Shown here piece after piece: positions 36,295 through 43,860 of a stretch of DNA of 64,000 bases. The stretch's first letter is position 1. Every line of letters begins with the position of its first letter. The position numbers and the translations under genes were made by a program. Location: positions 124,001 through 188,000 of the forward strand of contig JAFDXX010000001.1 in assembly GCA_018267705.1 (NCBI GenBank), written 5' to 3'. Source of the DNA: Bacteroidota bacterium. Lineage in GTDB: Bacteria; Bacteroidota; Bacteroidia; Chitinophagales; Chitinophagaceae. The notes under the pieces were generated by a model. That model saw only the letters and a program-made list of their open reading frames with translations, had not been told where the DNA came from and searched no databases.

Positions 36295-39200
36295 TTATAT
36301 TTTAATATTGCCAAGTCTATCAACCACTAGTTTCAACATGGTATCTTTTTCTTTCGTAAGTTCAATCTTATTTAGAGTTGTAAACTCCATTTTATTGACT
36401 ATTGGTTTTGCTACCGCATAAGGAATGCAAGAAAGCCTATTTCCAGTAAAACTTACCACTTTGTAAATTCTTTGTAACTGCTGCTGTGTAAGTTTTTCAA
36501 AGTTGACTAATGCTTTATTTTCTCTTTCTTCATCTGTTGGTATATATACTAAATCATTTGGGGAGAGATGAAATAAAAGTGTATCTCCCTTATCATTAGT
36601 GATAGGAACTGATTGTGGTTTTTCTTTTCTTTCGGCACTTTGTTTTTGGCTTTCTAAGACTTCATTGAATGGAATGCTATTGTAGCTACGTTTTCCGGTG
36701 ACATCTACATAAATGGCAAAAAATAGGTTTGTTCCTTTTGCTGCTATAACATATTTATCTTTTTTATTTCCTGTTTGCCCAACAGGAAACTTTTCGCCTT
36801 TAGCTTTATAAATTCTTACTTTGTAAATTGGTTGGTGAAACTTGCCGTTATTCAATGTTTGAATATTATTATTCAAATCATCAATCCCATCTGCTGAAAA
36901 AGCTACTATTTCTGCTGTAATTTGCTTCCCTTTTTCATCTTTTGCAGTTTGGTATTTTTCTTGTTTAAGATGATTGAGTAAAATTTTTTGAATACCTGTA
37001 TCAGTAATGCTTTCAATAGTTGCAACATTAAAAGTATCATCTAGCTTTACTCTCGATGCAACATTTTTTGGGATGCCTTTATCATCTATATCCCAATAAT
37101 AGATTTCAACTTTCGATATGTCTTTATCATTCCAAATGTTTTTTCTGTCTTTAAAAAATTTTTGTAACATTTTTTTGTCATACTTAATCTCAACTAATTC
37201 TTTTATTTGTTTACGCAAATCATTATCTACAATGTCTTCCCATTTATCTAATGCAACATTTAGCATTACTATTTTTTTAAACCGTAACTTAACTAAGCCT
37301 GCTACTGTATCTTGATGCAATGGTTTTCTTATTGCCCAACTATCGCCCTTAGTTTGTTTGACAACTACTTTTTGCATTACCCCATTTTTATTTTCCCAAC
37401 GTTGATATTTATTGACTGTTTTGTTGATTACTCTAAGGTTTTGTTTAAAACTAACAACGGTAGTATTTAAGAAATCTTTTGTTTCTTTAGTAAAATTTTT
37501 CCAAGGTAAATTAAACATCCATTTATAATTTTTGCCGCTCCCTTCATTATATTTTTTATAGCAAAGAATGTCCCTTAAATCTTCCCTTTTTTGTTGCTTT
37601 TCTTTTTCGCTTTTTTTCTTTTCTAATGCACTTTGATTGTTCAAATAATTAATGTGGTTTCGTGTAGCACAAGCTATTACCAACGCATCTAAAGCGTGGT
37701 GCCTGTGGTCTATTCTTTTCTTTGTAAAACCTTTTGATAATTCTAAAGGAACTGTTGGTAAAAACTTATTGGTTGTAGGATTGATGTTTCCAAAGTTTGT
37801 GCTGTTGGTTAAGGCATTCAATCTTTCAAAACGTGGTGCAATAATTTCATTCCATTCATCATTCAATCCCCAGTCTTGTTTTAATGTAGAAGTTATTTGC
37901 CCATTGCTTGATAAAACATTTACAGATGTCGTGCCATCATCTTTTTCATCTTCTCTTACAATGTTTGATAACAAATTTTTTATCATTTTGCTTACATATC
38001 GGGTATCATTTATCTGTCTTTCTGCAAATTTTTGTGGTACTTCAATCATTAATAATTTCTGCATCTTACTCCGACTTTTTCCATACTGTTTTTTCACTAA
38101 ATCTTCATAAGCATCGGCAGTTAGAATTTCTACTGTTTTACCAAAGTTTAGTGTAACTTTTTGACCAGGGAACTCTTTTATAAATTCTAAGCCAAGTCGA
38201 TTATTTTTTAGCTTATTTACTTCAGCTTCACAAATAACTTTATTACTAAATGAATCATCAAAAAATCTTGATTGAGGGATAATATGTTCAATTTCATATG
38301 CAGGTGTAAATAGTTTATTTAAAGGGATAATCGCACCAGTATATGGACTTCTGTATTTTTGTTCAAGCCATAGTTTGTAACGTATTAAATCATTTTTTGA
38401 TGGTTGTGCAGCTTTACTAATTTTTAAAATATCGTCAGGTATTTCAGCCTCAGCATTCAATGCACCATTCTCATATATTTTTAATATTTCTTGCTGAGTT
38501 GGTGAGTATGGGCGAACATTCTCAACATCGCTATCATTTGCTAGTTCTGCTAATAGTGCTTTAATCCTAAAATTTGTATTCTCATTTTCAGTTATTTTAT
38601 TGGTCAATTCCTTACGTTTATCAGCAGAATTTTTCATTTCCCTTCCCAACTCAATATGTATTTCATCAAAATAGTTTTCCTTTCCTTGGCCATAATAATT
38701 CCATATATCTTTTACCACTCGTAGTGTTTCAGTAACAACCTGCTCAACTATTGGATTATGTAAAGAATGTTGTTTAAACTCTTGCAAATAATTTTCTAAG
38801 TCTTGTACAGACTTCCATTTTTTAATTTCTCCTTCTTCGCTATGCCTATCATATACAATATAACTTGTAAGCCAAAGTGGCAAGCCTTTAAAATGTTCAA
38901 TACTTGTTAAATTGATTGCCTTATCTCTTACTCTTTCTTTAATGTTCTCATCATATTCGGCGTTTATAATTTTGCCAATTCTTTCTTTTGTTTTCTTATC
39001 AATTTCATTTTCATTCCAATATTTGCCCATTCGCATTAAAGGCAATAATTTCTTGATTGCTTTTGCAGAGTAAGCACCATATTCATTTTTATAGGGTGGC
39101 ATTTTTTTAAATTGCTCTACAAAACTTTTTTCATCTAAATTATATTTTAAGGCAAATTTTTTTAAAGCACTTTCTATTTCGTTTTTATCATTTACCGAAT

Positions 39201-40851
39201 AGAAAATATGCCATAATTTTTCTTCAATTTCTTTGGTTAAAAAATCAGTAGGTATATTTTCAACTTTTGCTAATCTTGAAACAATTTGCGAATATGTTTC
39301 ATTGCATGGATAATTTTTAGATTCATCCTTTACAGCATCATAAACATAATTCCATCTGTAATTGCTTGCTTTAAGTTTTAATGGCTTTAATAAATAATTA
39401 AGCAAGGCTTTGTGGTCAACTTCTTTTCTGCCATTTAACCAATCAAACAGTTTTACCCAATCATCTTCTGTTTGCAAGAATTGAGAAGTAACATCTTGTT
39501 GTGTTGTCTTTTCATAAATACGTAAATTTTGCATCCATTGCCATAATCTGAACTCTTGAAATAGTGGATGAGATTTTGCGATACATTTTATAGCTTCTTT
39601 CTTTTCAACTCCATTTACTTTAAAAGTTCTACTTTCATACCTGCAATCACTTATCAATGTTTTTTTACTTTTTAATGGACGTTGATAAAAAATAATATCA
39701 TTTAAAAATAGGTGTGCAAAATCTTTTTTCCCAATGTTGTTTCTGTGGTCTTCGTTATACTCGTATAATTCCTTTATGCATTGCAGGTAAAGGCTCACAT
39801 CTTTTAACTCTGAATGGTGTAGTTGTTGCATTGCTAATATTTGTTGCAACTCGTCTTTATAAAATTTACGTTCAATAACCCTTACCAAGCTTCCATTAAT
39901 TTTTTGTTTAGGGTTTTGCAATAAGGTATCATAAATGTAGGTGCCAACAGTTTTATTGCTTTTGTAAATTATATGTTCAGTTTTCTTCTTTACCAAAGTC
40001 CAGTCGTTTTCATCTGGTGCTCTAAAAGTCCTTTTTTCTTTACCAGTTTTGTCTATTGTTATTGTAACAACGAACTCCTTTACTTTTCCTTTCCATAAAA
40101 TGGGAATATTACTTGGTTTAATAAAATCCCAGCCATTCTCTAAAACAATTTTATATAGGGTTTGCTTTTTAGCATTTATTTCTTTTGTGTCTATTACATC
40201 AGTAACAGTTAAAGGATGAAACTCTACTCTTTTATCATCTGCATTATCTTCTTCATCTTCGCCTCTTAATTGGTAATATCCACGCTTTTGATTAAAATTT
40301 AAAAGCAACCAAGCCAATTCTTCTTTGTCAATTTTTTGTGTTAATGCTTTATTGCGTAGATAATAAATTGTCCAATCGTAAGGTATCAGTTTTCCATCTT
40401 CTAAAAGTTGTGGTTGGTGCTTTTTAAAATCCTCAACCATTTCGTTGAATGATTTTTTAAAAATAAATTCAAATGTTTTAGTTTCATTATTAAATCTATA
40501 GGGAATCTTAGGTTCAGCTTCTTTTAAAAACTGACCAAGCCTCCCTTTAAAATCTATTTCTTTTGCATAATGTTCTGGCAAATAACCAAGAATATTCAAT
40601 ACTCTATGTAGCCTTTCTCTTCTCAGTATGTGCCTTTCTCTTAATCTTCTTATTCCTCTAAAGCCTGTACGTTTAGCTGTATCACTTTCTGTTATCCCAC
40701 TATCAAATTTTCCAAGAATATCTTCACTCATAGGAATTATTCTTGCTCCAATTTTAATAATGTTTCCGTTATTTTCTTCGATGTTTTGGTTAATTAATGC
40801 CCAACCAATACTGTTAGTTCCTAAGTCGAGCCCTAAAATTGTTTTGTTCAT
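36295..40851 (-). CDS. cas9: CRISPR RNA-guided endonuclease Cas9 (subtype II-C, large form)
   Basis: 1518 residues, long for II-C (many are 1000-1100) though large forms occur in Bacteroidota. All catalytic residues are visible. RuvC-I has Asp9 (ILGLDLGTNSIGWA). RuvC-II has Glu734 (IHIELGREM). HNH has His856 in EIEHIIPQSRFFDDSFSNK and Asn in NKLKNNR. RuvC-III has His1052 and Asp1055 in HRHHALDALVIA. An Arg-rich bridge helix follows RuvC-I (GIRRLRERHILRRERLHR). The C-terminal 450 residues should hold the PAM-interacting domain. The gene looks intact and functional. Its start codon region overlaps the -33 box of the divergent tracrRNA promoter. No convincing promoter for cas9 itself was found. 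Confidence 0.98.
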   Translation of the reverse strand: MNKTILGLDLGTNSIGWALINQNIEENNGNIIKIGARIIPMSEDILGKFDSGITESDTAKRTGFRGIRRLRERHILRRERLHRVLNILGYLPEHYAKEIDFKGRLGQFLKEAEPKIPYRFNNETKTFEFIFKKSFNEMVEDFKKHQPQLLEDGKLIPYDWTIYYLRNKALTQKIDKEELAWLLLNFNQKRGYYQLRGEDEEDNADDKRVEFHPLTVTDVIDTKEINAKKQTLYKIVLENGWDFIKPSNIPILWKGKVKEFVVTITIDKTGKEKRTFRAPDENDWTLVKKKTEHIIYKSNKTVGTYIYDTLLQNPKQKINGSLVRVIERKFYKDELQQILAMQQLHHSELKDVSLYLQCIKELYEYNEDHRNNIGKKDFAHLFLNDIIFYQRPLKSKKTLISDCRYESRTFKVNGVEKKEAIKCIAKSHPLFQEFRLWQWMQNLRIYEKTTQQDVTSQFLQTEDDWVKLFDWLNGRKEVDHKALLNYLLKPLKLKASNYRWNYVYDAVKDESKNYPCNETYSQIVSRLAKVENIPTDFLTKEIEEKLWHIFYSVNDKNEIESALKKFALKYNLDEKSFVEQFKKMPPYKNEYGAYSAKAIKKLLPLMRMGKYWNENEIDKKTKERIGKIINAEYDENIKERVRDKAINLTSIEHFKGLPLWLTSYIVYDRHSEEGEIKKWKSVQDLENYLQEFKQHSLHNPIVEQVVTETLRVVKDIWNYYGQGKENYFDEIHIELGREMKNSADKRKELTNKITENENTNFRIKALLAELANDSDVENVRPYSPTQQEILKIYENGALNAEAEIPDDILKISKAAQPSKNDLIRYKLWLEQKYRSPYTGAIIPLNKLFTPAYEIEHIIPQSRFFDDSFSNKVICEAEVNKLKNNRLGLEFIKEFPGQKVTLNFGKTVEILTADAYEDLVKKQYGKSRSKMQKLLMIEVPQKFAERQINDTRYVSKMIKNLLSNIVREDEKDDGTTSVNVLSSNGQITSTLKQDWGLNDEWNEIIAPRFERLNALTNSTNFGNINPTTNKFLPTVPLELSKGFTKKRIDHRHHALDALVIACATRNHINYLNNQSALEKKKSEKEKQQKREDLRDILCYKKYNEGSGKNYKWMFNLPWKNFTKETKDFLNTTVVSFKQNLRVINKTVNKYQRWENKNGVMQKVVVKQTKGDSWAIRKPLHQDTVAGLVKLRFKKIVMLNVALDKWEDIVDNDLRKQIKELVEIKYDKKMLQKFFKDRKNIWNDKDISKVEIYYWDIDDKGIPKNVASRVKLDDTFNVATIESITDTGIQKILLNHLKQEKYQTAKDEKGKQITAEIVAFSADGIDDLNNNIQTLNNGKFHQPIYKVRIYKAKGEKFPVGQTGNKKDKYVIAAKGTNLFFAIYVDVTGKRSYNSIPFNEVLESQKQSAERKEKPQSVPITNDKGDTLLFHLSPNDLVYIPTDEERENKALVNFEKLTQQQLQRIYKVVSFTGNRLSCIPYAVAKPIVNKMEFTTLNKIELTKEKDTMLKLVVDRLGNIKI

Positions 40852-40873
40852 ATTAGGTCAGTTTGTATTTTCG
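40843..40873 (+). promoter_or_regulatory. tracrRNA promoter overlapping the cas9 start codon
   Basis: TTTG at 40843-40846 and TATTTTCG at 40866-40873 with a 19-base spacer; only one base departs from the consensus. The -33 box lies within codons 2-3 of cas9 on the other strand. Transcription 5-7 bases past the last G would begin at 40878-40880, the first base of the anti-repeat. Confidence 0.65.
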
Positions 40874-40878
40874 CATTA

Positions 40879-40958
40879 TTGAAAGCAAATCACAATAAGG
40901 ATTATTCCGTTGTGAAAATCATTTAAGTTGCCTCGTCTTTCTACGGGGCTTTCTTTTT
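40879..40958 (+). ncRNA. tracrRNA
   Basis: Bases 40879-40895 (TTGAAAGCAAATCACAA) are exactly complementary to CRISPR repeat bases 2-18, and the next T can wobble-pair with repeat base 1. A nexus-like small hairpin follows (GGA TTAT TCC at 40899-40908). The 3' end is an intrinsic terminator: GCCTCGT (40930-40936) pairs with ACGGGGC (40943-40949), then TTTCTTTTT. The RNA guides Cas9 by pairing with crRNA. It is encoded divergently from cas9, directly beyond its start codon. The anti-repeat covers only 17-18 of 47 repeat bases. Exact ends are inferred. Confidence 0.9.
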
Positions 40959-41103
40959 CCAAAATTTATCTACTGCCTTAGTAATGCTTTTAACTTAATT
41001 TTGTTTACGTTTTTTCTACTTCAATATTAAATAAATTATTGCATTTTAAGCAATTTTTAAGTTACTAATTTAATGTAATCAATATTCAATTAAAATATAT
41101 ATT

Positions 41104-41445
41104 ATGAGTAATTCAAATGAAATGTATCCGGCTGCAACTGCCGAAAATATTAGGCAAAAAGCCGATTTGGCTCCTAAGCAAATTGAAGCTTGGAGAACTT
41201 TTAGCAGAGCTGTTTTTAAAGAAGGTGTATTGGATGAAAAAACGAAGCAATTAATTGCGGTAGCGGTAGCTCATGTTACTCAATGTCCATATTGCATAAA
41301 ATCGCATGTACCACAGGCTTTAAAAAAAGGAGCTACTAAACAAGAAATTATGGAAGCAATTTGGGTAGCTTCTGAAATGAGGGCAGGAGCAGCGTATGCA
41401 CATGCAACTATTGCTTTAGAAGCAATGAATAATGAAGATAAATAA
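41104..41445 (+). CDS. AhpD-like carboxymuconolactone decarboxylase family protein
   Basis: 113 residues, all helical. The redox motif CPYCIKSH (CxxCxxxH) near residue 59 is the AhpD-type active site, so a role in peroxide or disulfide chemistry is likely rather than true decarboxylation. It precedes a hemerythrin-domain gene by 33 bases on the same strand, consistent with an oxidative or nitrosative stress pair. A related gene lies at 46926. The exact reaction is not known. Confidence 0.88.
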   Translation: MSNSNEMYPAATAENIRQKADLAPKQIEAWRTFSRAVFKEGVLDEKTKQLIAVAVAHVTQCPYCIKSHVPQALKKGATKQEIMEAIWVASEMRAGAAYAHATIALEAMNNEDK

Positions 41446-41478
41446 TTATATGTATTTAAACTAAAGTGTATAGATAAC

Positions 41479-41982
41479 ATGAATAAACCACTATATAATT
41501 TTTTTACAAACGATCATCGTCGTATAGAAACCTTGCTAGATAAAGCAACAGCTAATGCTAAAGAAATACAGATGGATTATTATCATCAATTTCGTACGGG
41601 TCTTTTAAAGCATATTAAAATGGAAGAAAAAATACTTTTTCCCGCTGCACAAAAAGCCAATGGAGGCGTACCTTTGCCACTTGCCGCCAAACTTAGGTTA
41701 GATCATGGAGCTTTAACTTCTTTAATGGTAGTGCCACCCAACAATAGCGTAATTAAAGTATTGCGTTATATTTTAGAAAAGCATGATATTTTAGAAGAAG
41801 AGCCGGGCGGTATGTATGATGTTTGTGAAAAATTAACTGAAAACGAAACACAGAATTTATTAGTGGAATTAGAAAGTGCAACTGAAGTTCCGGTGCATCC
41901 ACACAATACGGCTGATTATGCATTGAAGGCAGCTAAAAATGCATTAGCGAGAGCAGGATATAATTTTGATGCATTGGCTTAA
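41479..41982 (+). CDS. Hemerythrin-domain protein
   Basis: 167 residues, four-helix bundle. Potential diiron ligands are seen in order: His in TNDHRRIE, His in LLKHIKMEEKILFP with Glu, His in RLDHGAL, and His/Glu in ILEKHDILEEEPGG. Such proteins bind oxygen or nitric oxide, or help repair Fe-S clusters (as in RIC/YtfE). Which of these applies here is not decided by sequence. It is co-oriented with the AhpD-like gene upstream and may be co-transcribed. Confidence 0.85.
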   Translation: MNKPLYNFFTNDHRRIETLLDKATANAKEIQMDYYHQFRTGLLKHIKMEEKILFPAAQKANGGVPLPLAAKLRLDHGALTSLMVVPPNNSVIKVLRYILEKHDILEEEPGGMYDVCEKLTENETQNLLVELESATEVPVHPHNTADYALKAAKNALARAGYNFDALA

Positions 41983-42052
41983 TTGATGATTTTGAAAAAA
42001 ACTTATCAGTAAAGAATAAACATATAAAGAATAAATTTAAAATATAAGCGGG

Positions 42053-42499
42053 ATGTCAAAAATACGAGTAACAAAAGTTTTTACGCTTGATGTAGCCCAT
42101 GCCCTTGAAGGTTATGATGGTTTATGTAAAAATATTCATGGGCATACTTATCATTTCAGAGTAACTGTATGCGGGAAAATAAAAAATGAAATAGGGCATC
42201 CTAAAAACGGAATGGTAGTAGATTTTGGAGATTTGAAAAAAATAGTGCGAAAAGAAATTTTAGAAAAATTCGATCATTCCTTGGTGTTAATGGAAGGCTC
42301 TTCTTTGCTTCAATCCATTCGTTCAGAAATAAATGAAAGATTGATACTTACACCGTTTCAACCTAGTTGCGAAAATTTATTACTGCATTTTATTTCAATA
42401 TTAAAACCTTTACTTCCTGCAGAAATAGAATTAATTGCTGCACGTTTAGATGAAACACCTACTTCCTATTCAGAATGGTTTTTGGCAGATCAAGCATAA
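42053..42499 (+). CDS. queD: 6-carboxytetrahydropterin synthase / 6-pyruvoyl tetrahydropterin synthase family
   Basis: 148 residues of the T-fold family. Zinc ligands His16, His29 and His31 and catalytic Cys25 are visible in AHALEGYDGLCKNIHGHTYH. The CxxxHGH form and the DFGDLKKIV and FDHSLVL segments fit QueD, which makes 6-carboxytetrahydropterin in queuosine biosynthesis. A tetrahydropterin role is the alternative. No other queuosine gene is in the window. The 167 bases downstream contain no gene I would accept. Confidence 0.85.
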   Translation: MSKIRVTKVFTLDVAHALEGYDGLCKNIHGHTYHFRVTVCGKIKNEIGHPKNGMVVDFGDLKKIVRKEILEKFDHSLVLMEGSSLLQSIRSEINERLILTPFQPSCENLLLHFISILKPLLPAEIELIAARLDETPTSYSEWFLADQA

Positions 42500-42666
42500 G
42501 TAAGGATATAACTTTCTGAATATTTTTGGATGTCTAAAAAAAGGTGGTCAATCTGTTTTGCTGCAATCTACAGAACAAAAACTGCTGCACCCAATGTATT
42601 TGAAGTTTGTAGCAAAGCCGCAAAAACTTACCGTAAAAATTATTTCAATAAAAGAAAAGTGGGTAA

Positions 42667-43035
42667 TTATAATTGTTTAATATTATTTTTTATTTCCTCT
42701 AATAATATGTCTGCTTGTTCTTTATCAAAATCTTCATGCTGTTTTTTCTTTACACCTACTTTTGAAAGTTCTAAATGAAAATTGGGTTGTATGCCATGAT
42801 TATCTAAACAGGCTTTTGAGCAAGTTAATGGGCAACCATCAATTACTACTATCTTCCTTCCCGATTGTGCTGTTTTTACTAACTTTTTTACATTGCCGCC
42901 CACTCCTACAATACATGACATTTCTGCGGCTCCACTTCTATCTAATTTTACGGCTAAGTAATTTGCCATTTGTGCAGCACTTGAACAACCGGAACAAGAA
43001 TAAACTAACGGTATTTTTTGAATAGCTGTATTCAT
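42667..43035 (-). CDS. Putative zinc-binding DGC-domain protein
   Basis: 122 residues from ATG at 43035; an upstream ATG at 43056 would add seven residues. Cysteine motifs are prominent: SCSGCSSAAQMA near the N-terminus, MSCIVGVGG, and DGCPLTCSKACLDNHG (the DGC motif). The pattern suggests a metal-binding or thiolate protein, as annotated for this family. Function is unknown. It is convergent with the QueD-like gene and followed by the SMUG2-like gene on the same strand. Confidence 0.8.
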   Translation of the reverse strand: MNTAIQKIPLVYSCSGCSSAAQMANYLAVKLDRSGAAEMSCIVGVGGNVKKLVKTAQSGRKIVVIDGCPLTCSKACLDNHGIQPNFHLELSKVGVKKKQHEDFDKEQADILLEEIKNNIKQL

Positions 43036-43105
43036 ATTGATTTTATAAAAAGACAAAGTTATCCTTTTTGTAAATGTGGCCTCAAAAATATTGGTAGTAA
43101 AAAAA

Positions 43106-43810
43106 TTATACTATTGCATTATTCAGTGTAAGGATATATTTATCAATATACAACTGCTTATTTTTTAATTTGTATTGTTGAATAAAACGAGGATGTTCAA
43201 GAATAGTAAGTTTGTTAAAAAGTTGATGTTCTTTATTTAATATTTCAATAAAAGTTGCATTCTTTTTTCCTAAAATAAAAACTTCAGAAGTATCTAATCC
43301 TAAGCTAATATGTTGTTTAAGAGATAGTAGCATGAAGTCTTTTACGTTTTCAAAAAGTTTTTTATCATCATAATAATTGGCATTCAACCAAATGTTTTCT
43401 TTTGCTTTTTTTACAATAGCTAAAGGAAAGGGTGAGTTGATATAAAATTTTTGATAGAAGCTCTTTACTCCTCCAAAATAATTTATCATATCATACATAA
43501 ATACCGAAGAAATTTCATGTGTATGTGCACTGTGCATTGTTATGCCACAAGCACTTTCTAAACGTTTGGTATCGGTAAACGGAACGCCCGTTACACCTGC
43601 TCCGTGCCTACTTGGGTTAATACCAATAATAAATTTTCTTTTATTGTAATCGTTATAAAATTTGTAATAAAATTTTTGCATCACCAATATTGTTTCAGGG
43701 TTATTGTGATATGGATTTAAAACCTGAAAATCTGGTGGCAGTTTTCCTATGTATTGTAAATTTTTATTAAACTCAATTACCTTTTGTGCAAAGGTTTCTT
43801 TTTTGTTCAT
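43106..43810 (-). CDS. SMUG2-like uracil-DNA glycosylase family protein
   Basis: 234 residues. The motif GINPSRHGAGVTGVPFTDTKRL (about 82-103) matches the active-site region of the single-strand-selective uracil glycosylase-like family (SMUG2, formerly DUF4918), and LEHPRFIQQYK near the C-terminus would be the second motif. It would remove damaged or deaminated bases from DNA in base excision repair. The gene lies just downstream of acnA (50-base gap past its end) with the same orientation but need not be co-transcribed with it. Confidence 0.82.
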   Translation of the reverse strand: MNKKETFAQKVIEFNKNLQYIGKLPPDFQVLNPYHNNPETILVMQKFYYKFYNDYNKRKFIIGINPSRHGAGVTGVPFTDTKRLESACGITMHSAHTHEISSVFMYDMINYFGGVKSFYQKFYINSPFPLAIVKKAKENIWLNANYYDDKKLFENVKDFMLLSLKQHISLGLDTSEVFILGKKNATFIEILNKEHQLFNKLTILEHPRFIQQYKLKNKQLYIDKYILTLNNAIV

Positions 43811-43860
43811 GTTGTTGAATGCATCAATTAATAAAGTATAATATATTTTAATATGAAAAA

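Noticed and set aside
37652..38110. 152-codon plus-strand frame antisense to cas9
   Set aside because: It is a shadow of the cas9 reading frame, with no family motif and codon use that simply mirrors cas9; other antisense frames were dropped for the same reason.
42530..42778. 82-codon plus-strand frame between the QueD-like gene and the DGC protein
   Set aside because: It runs into the opposite-strand DGC gene and has no recognisable domain. A second open frame in the same stretch (about 58 codons, ends at 42680) has no good start; it may be a gene remnant but I cannot support it.
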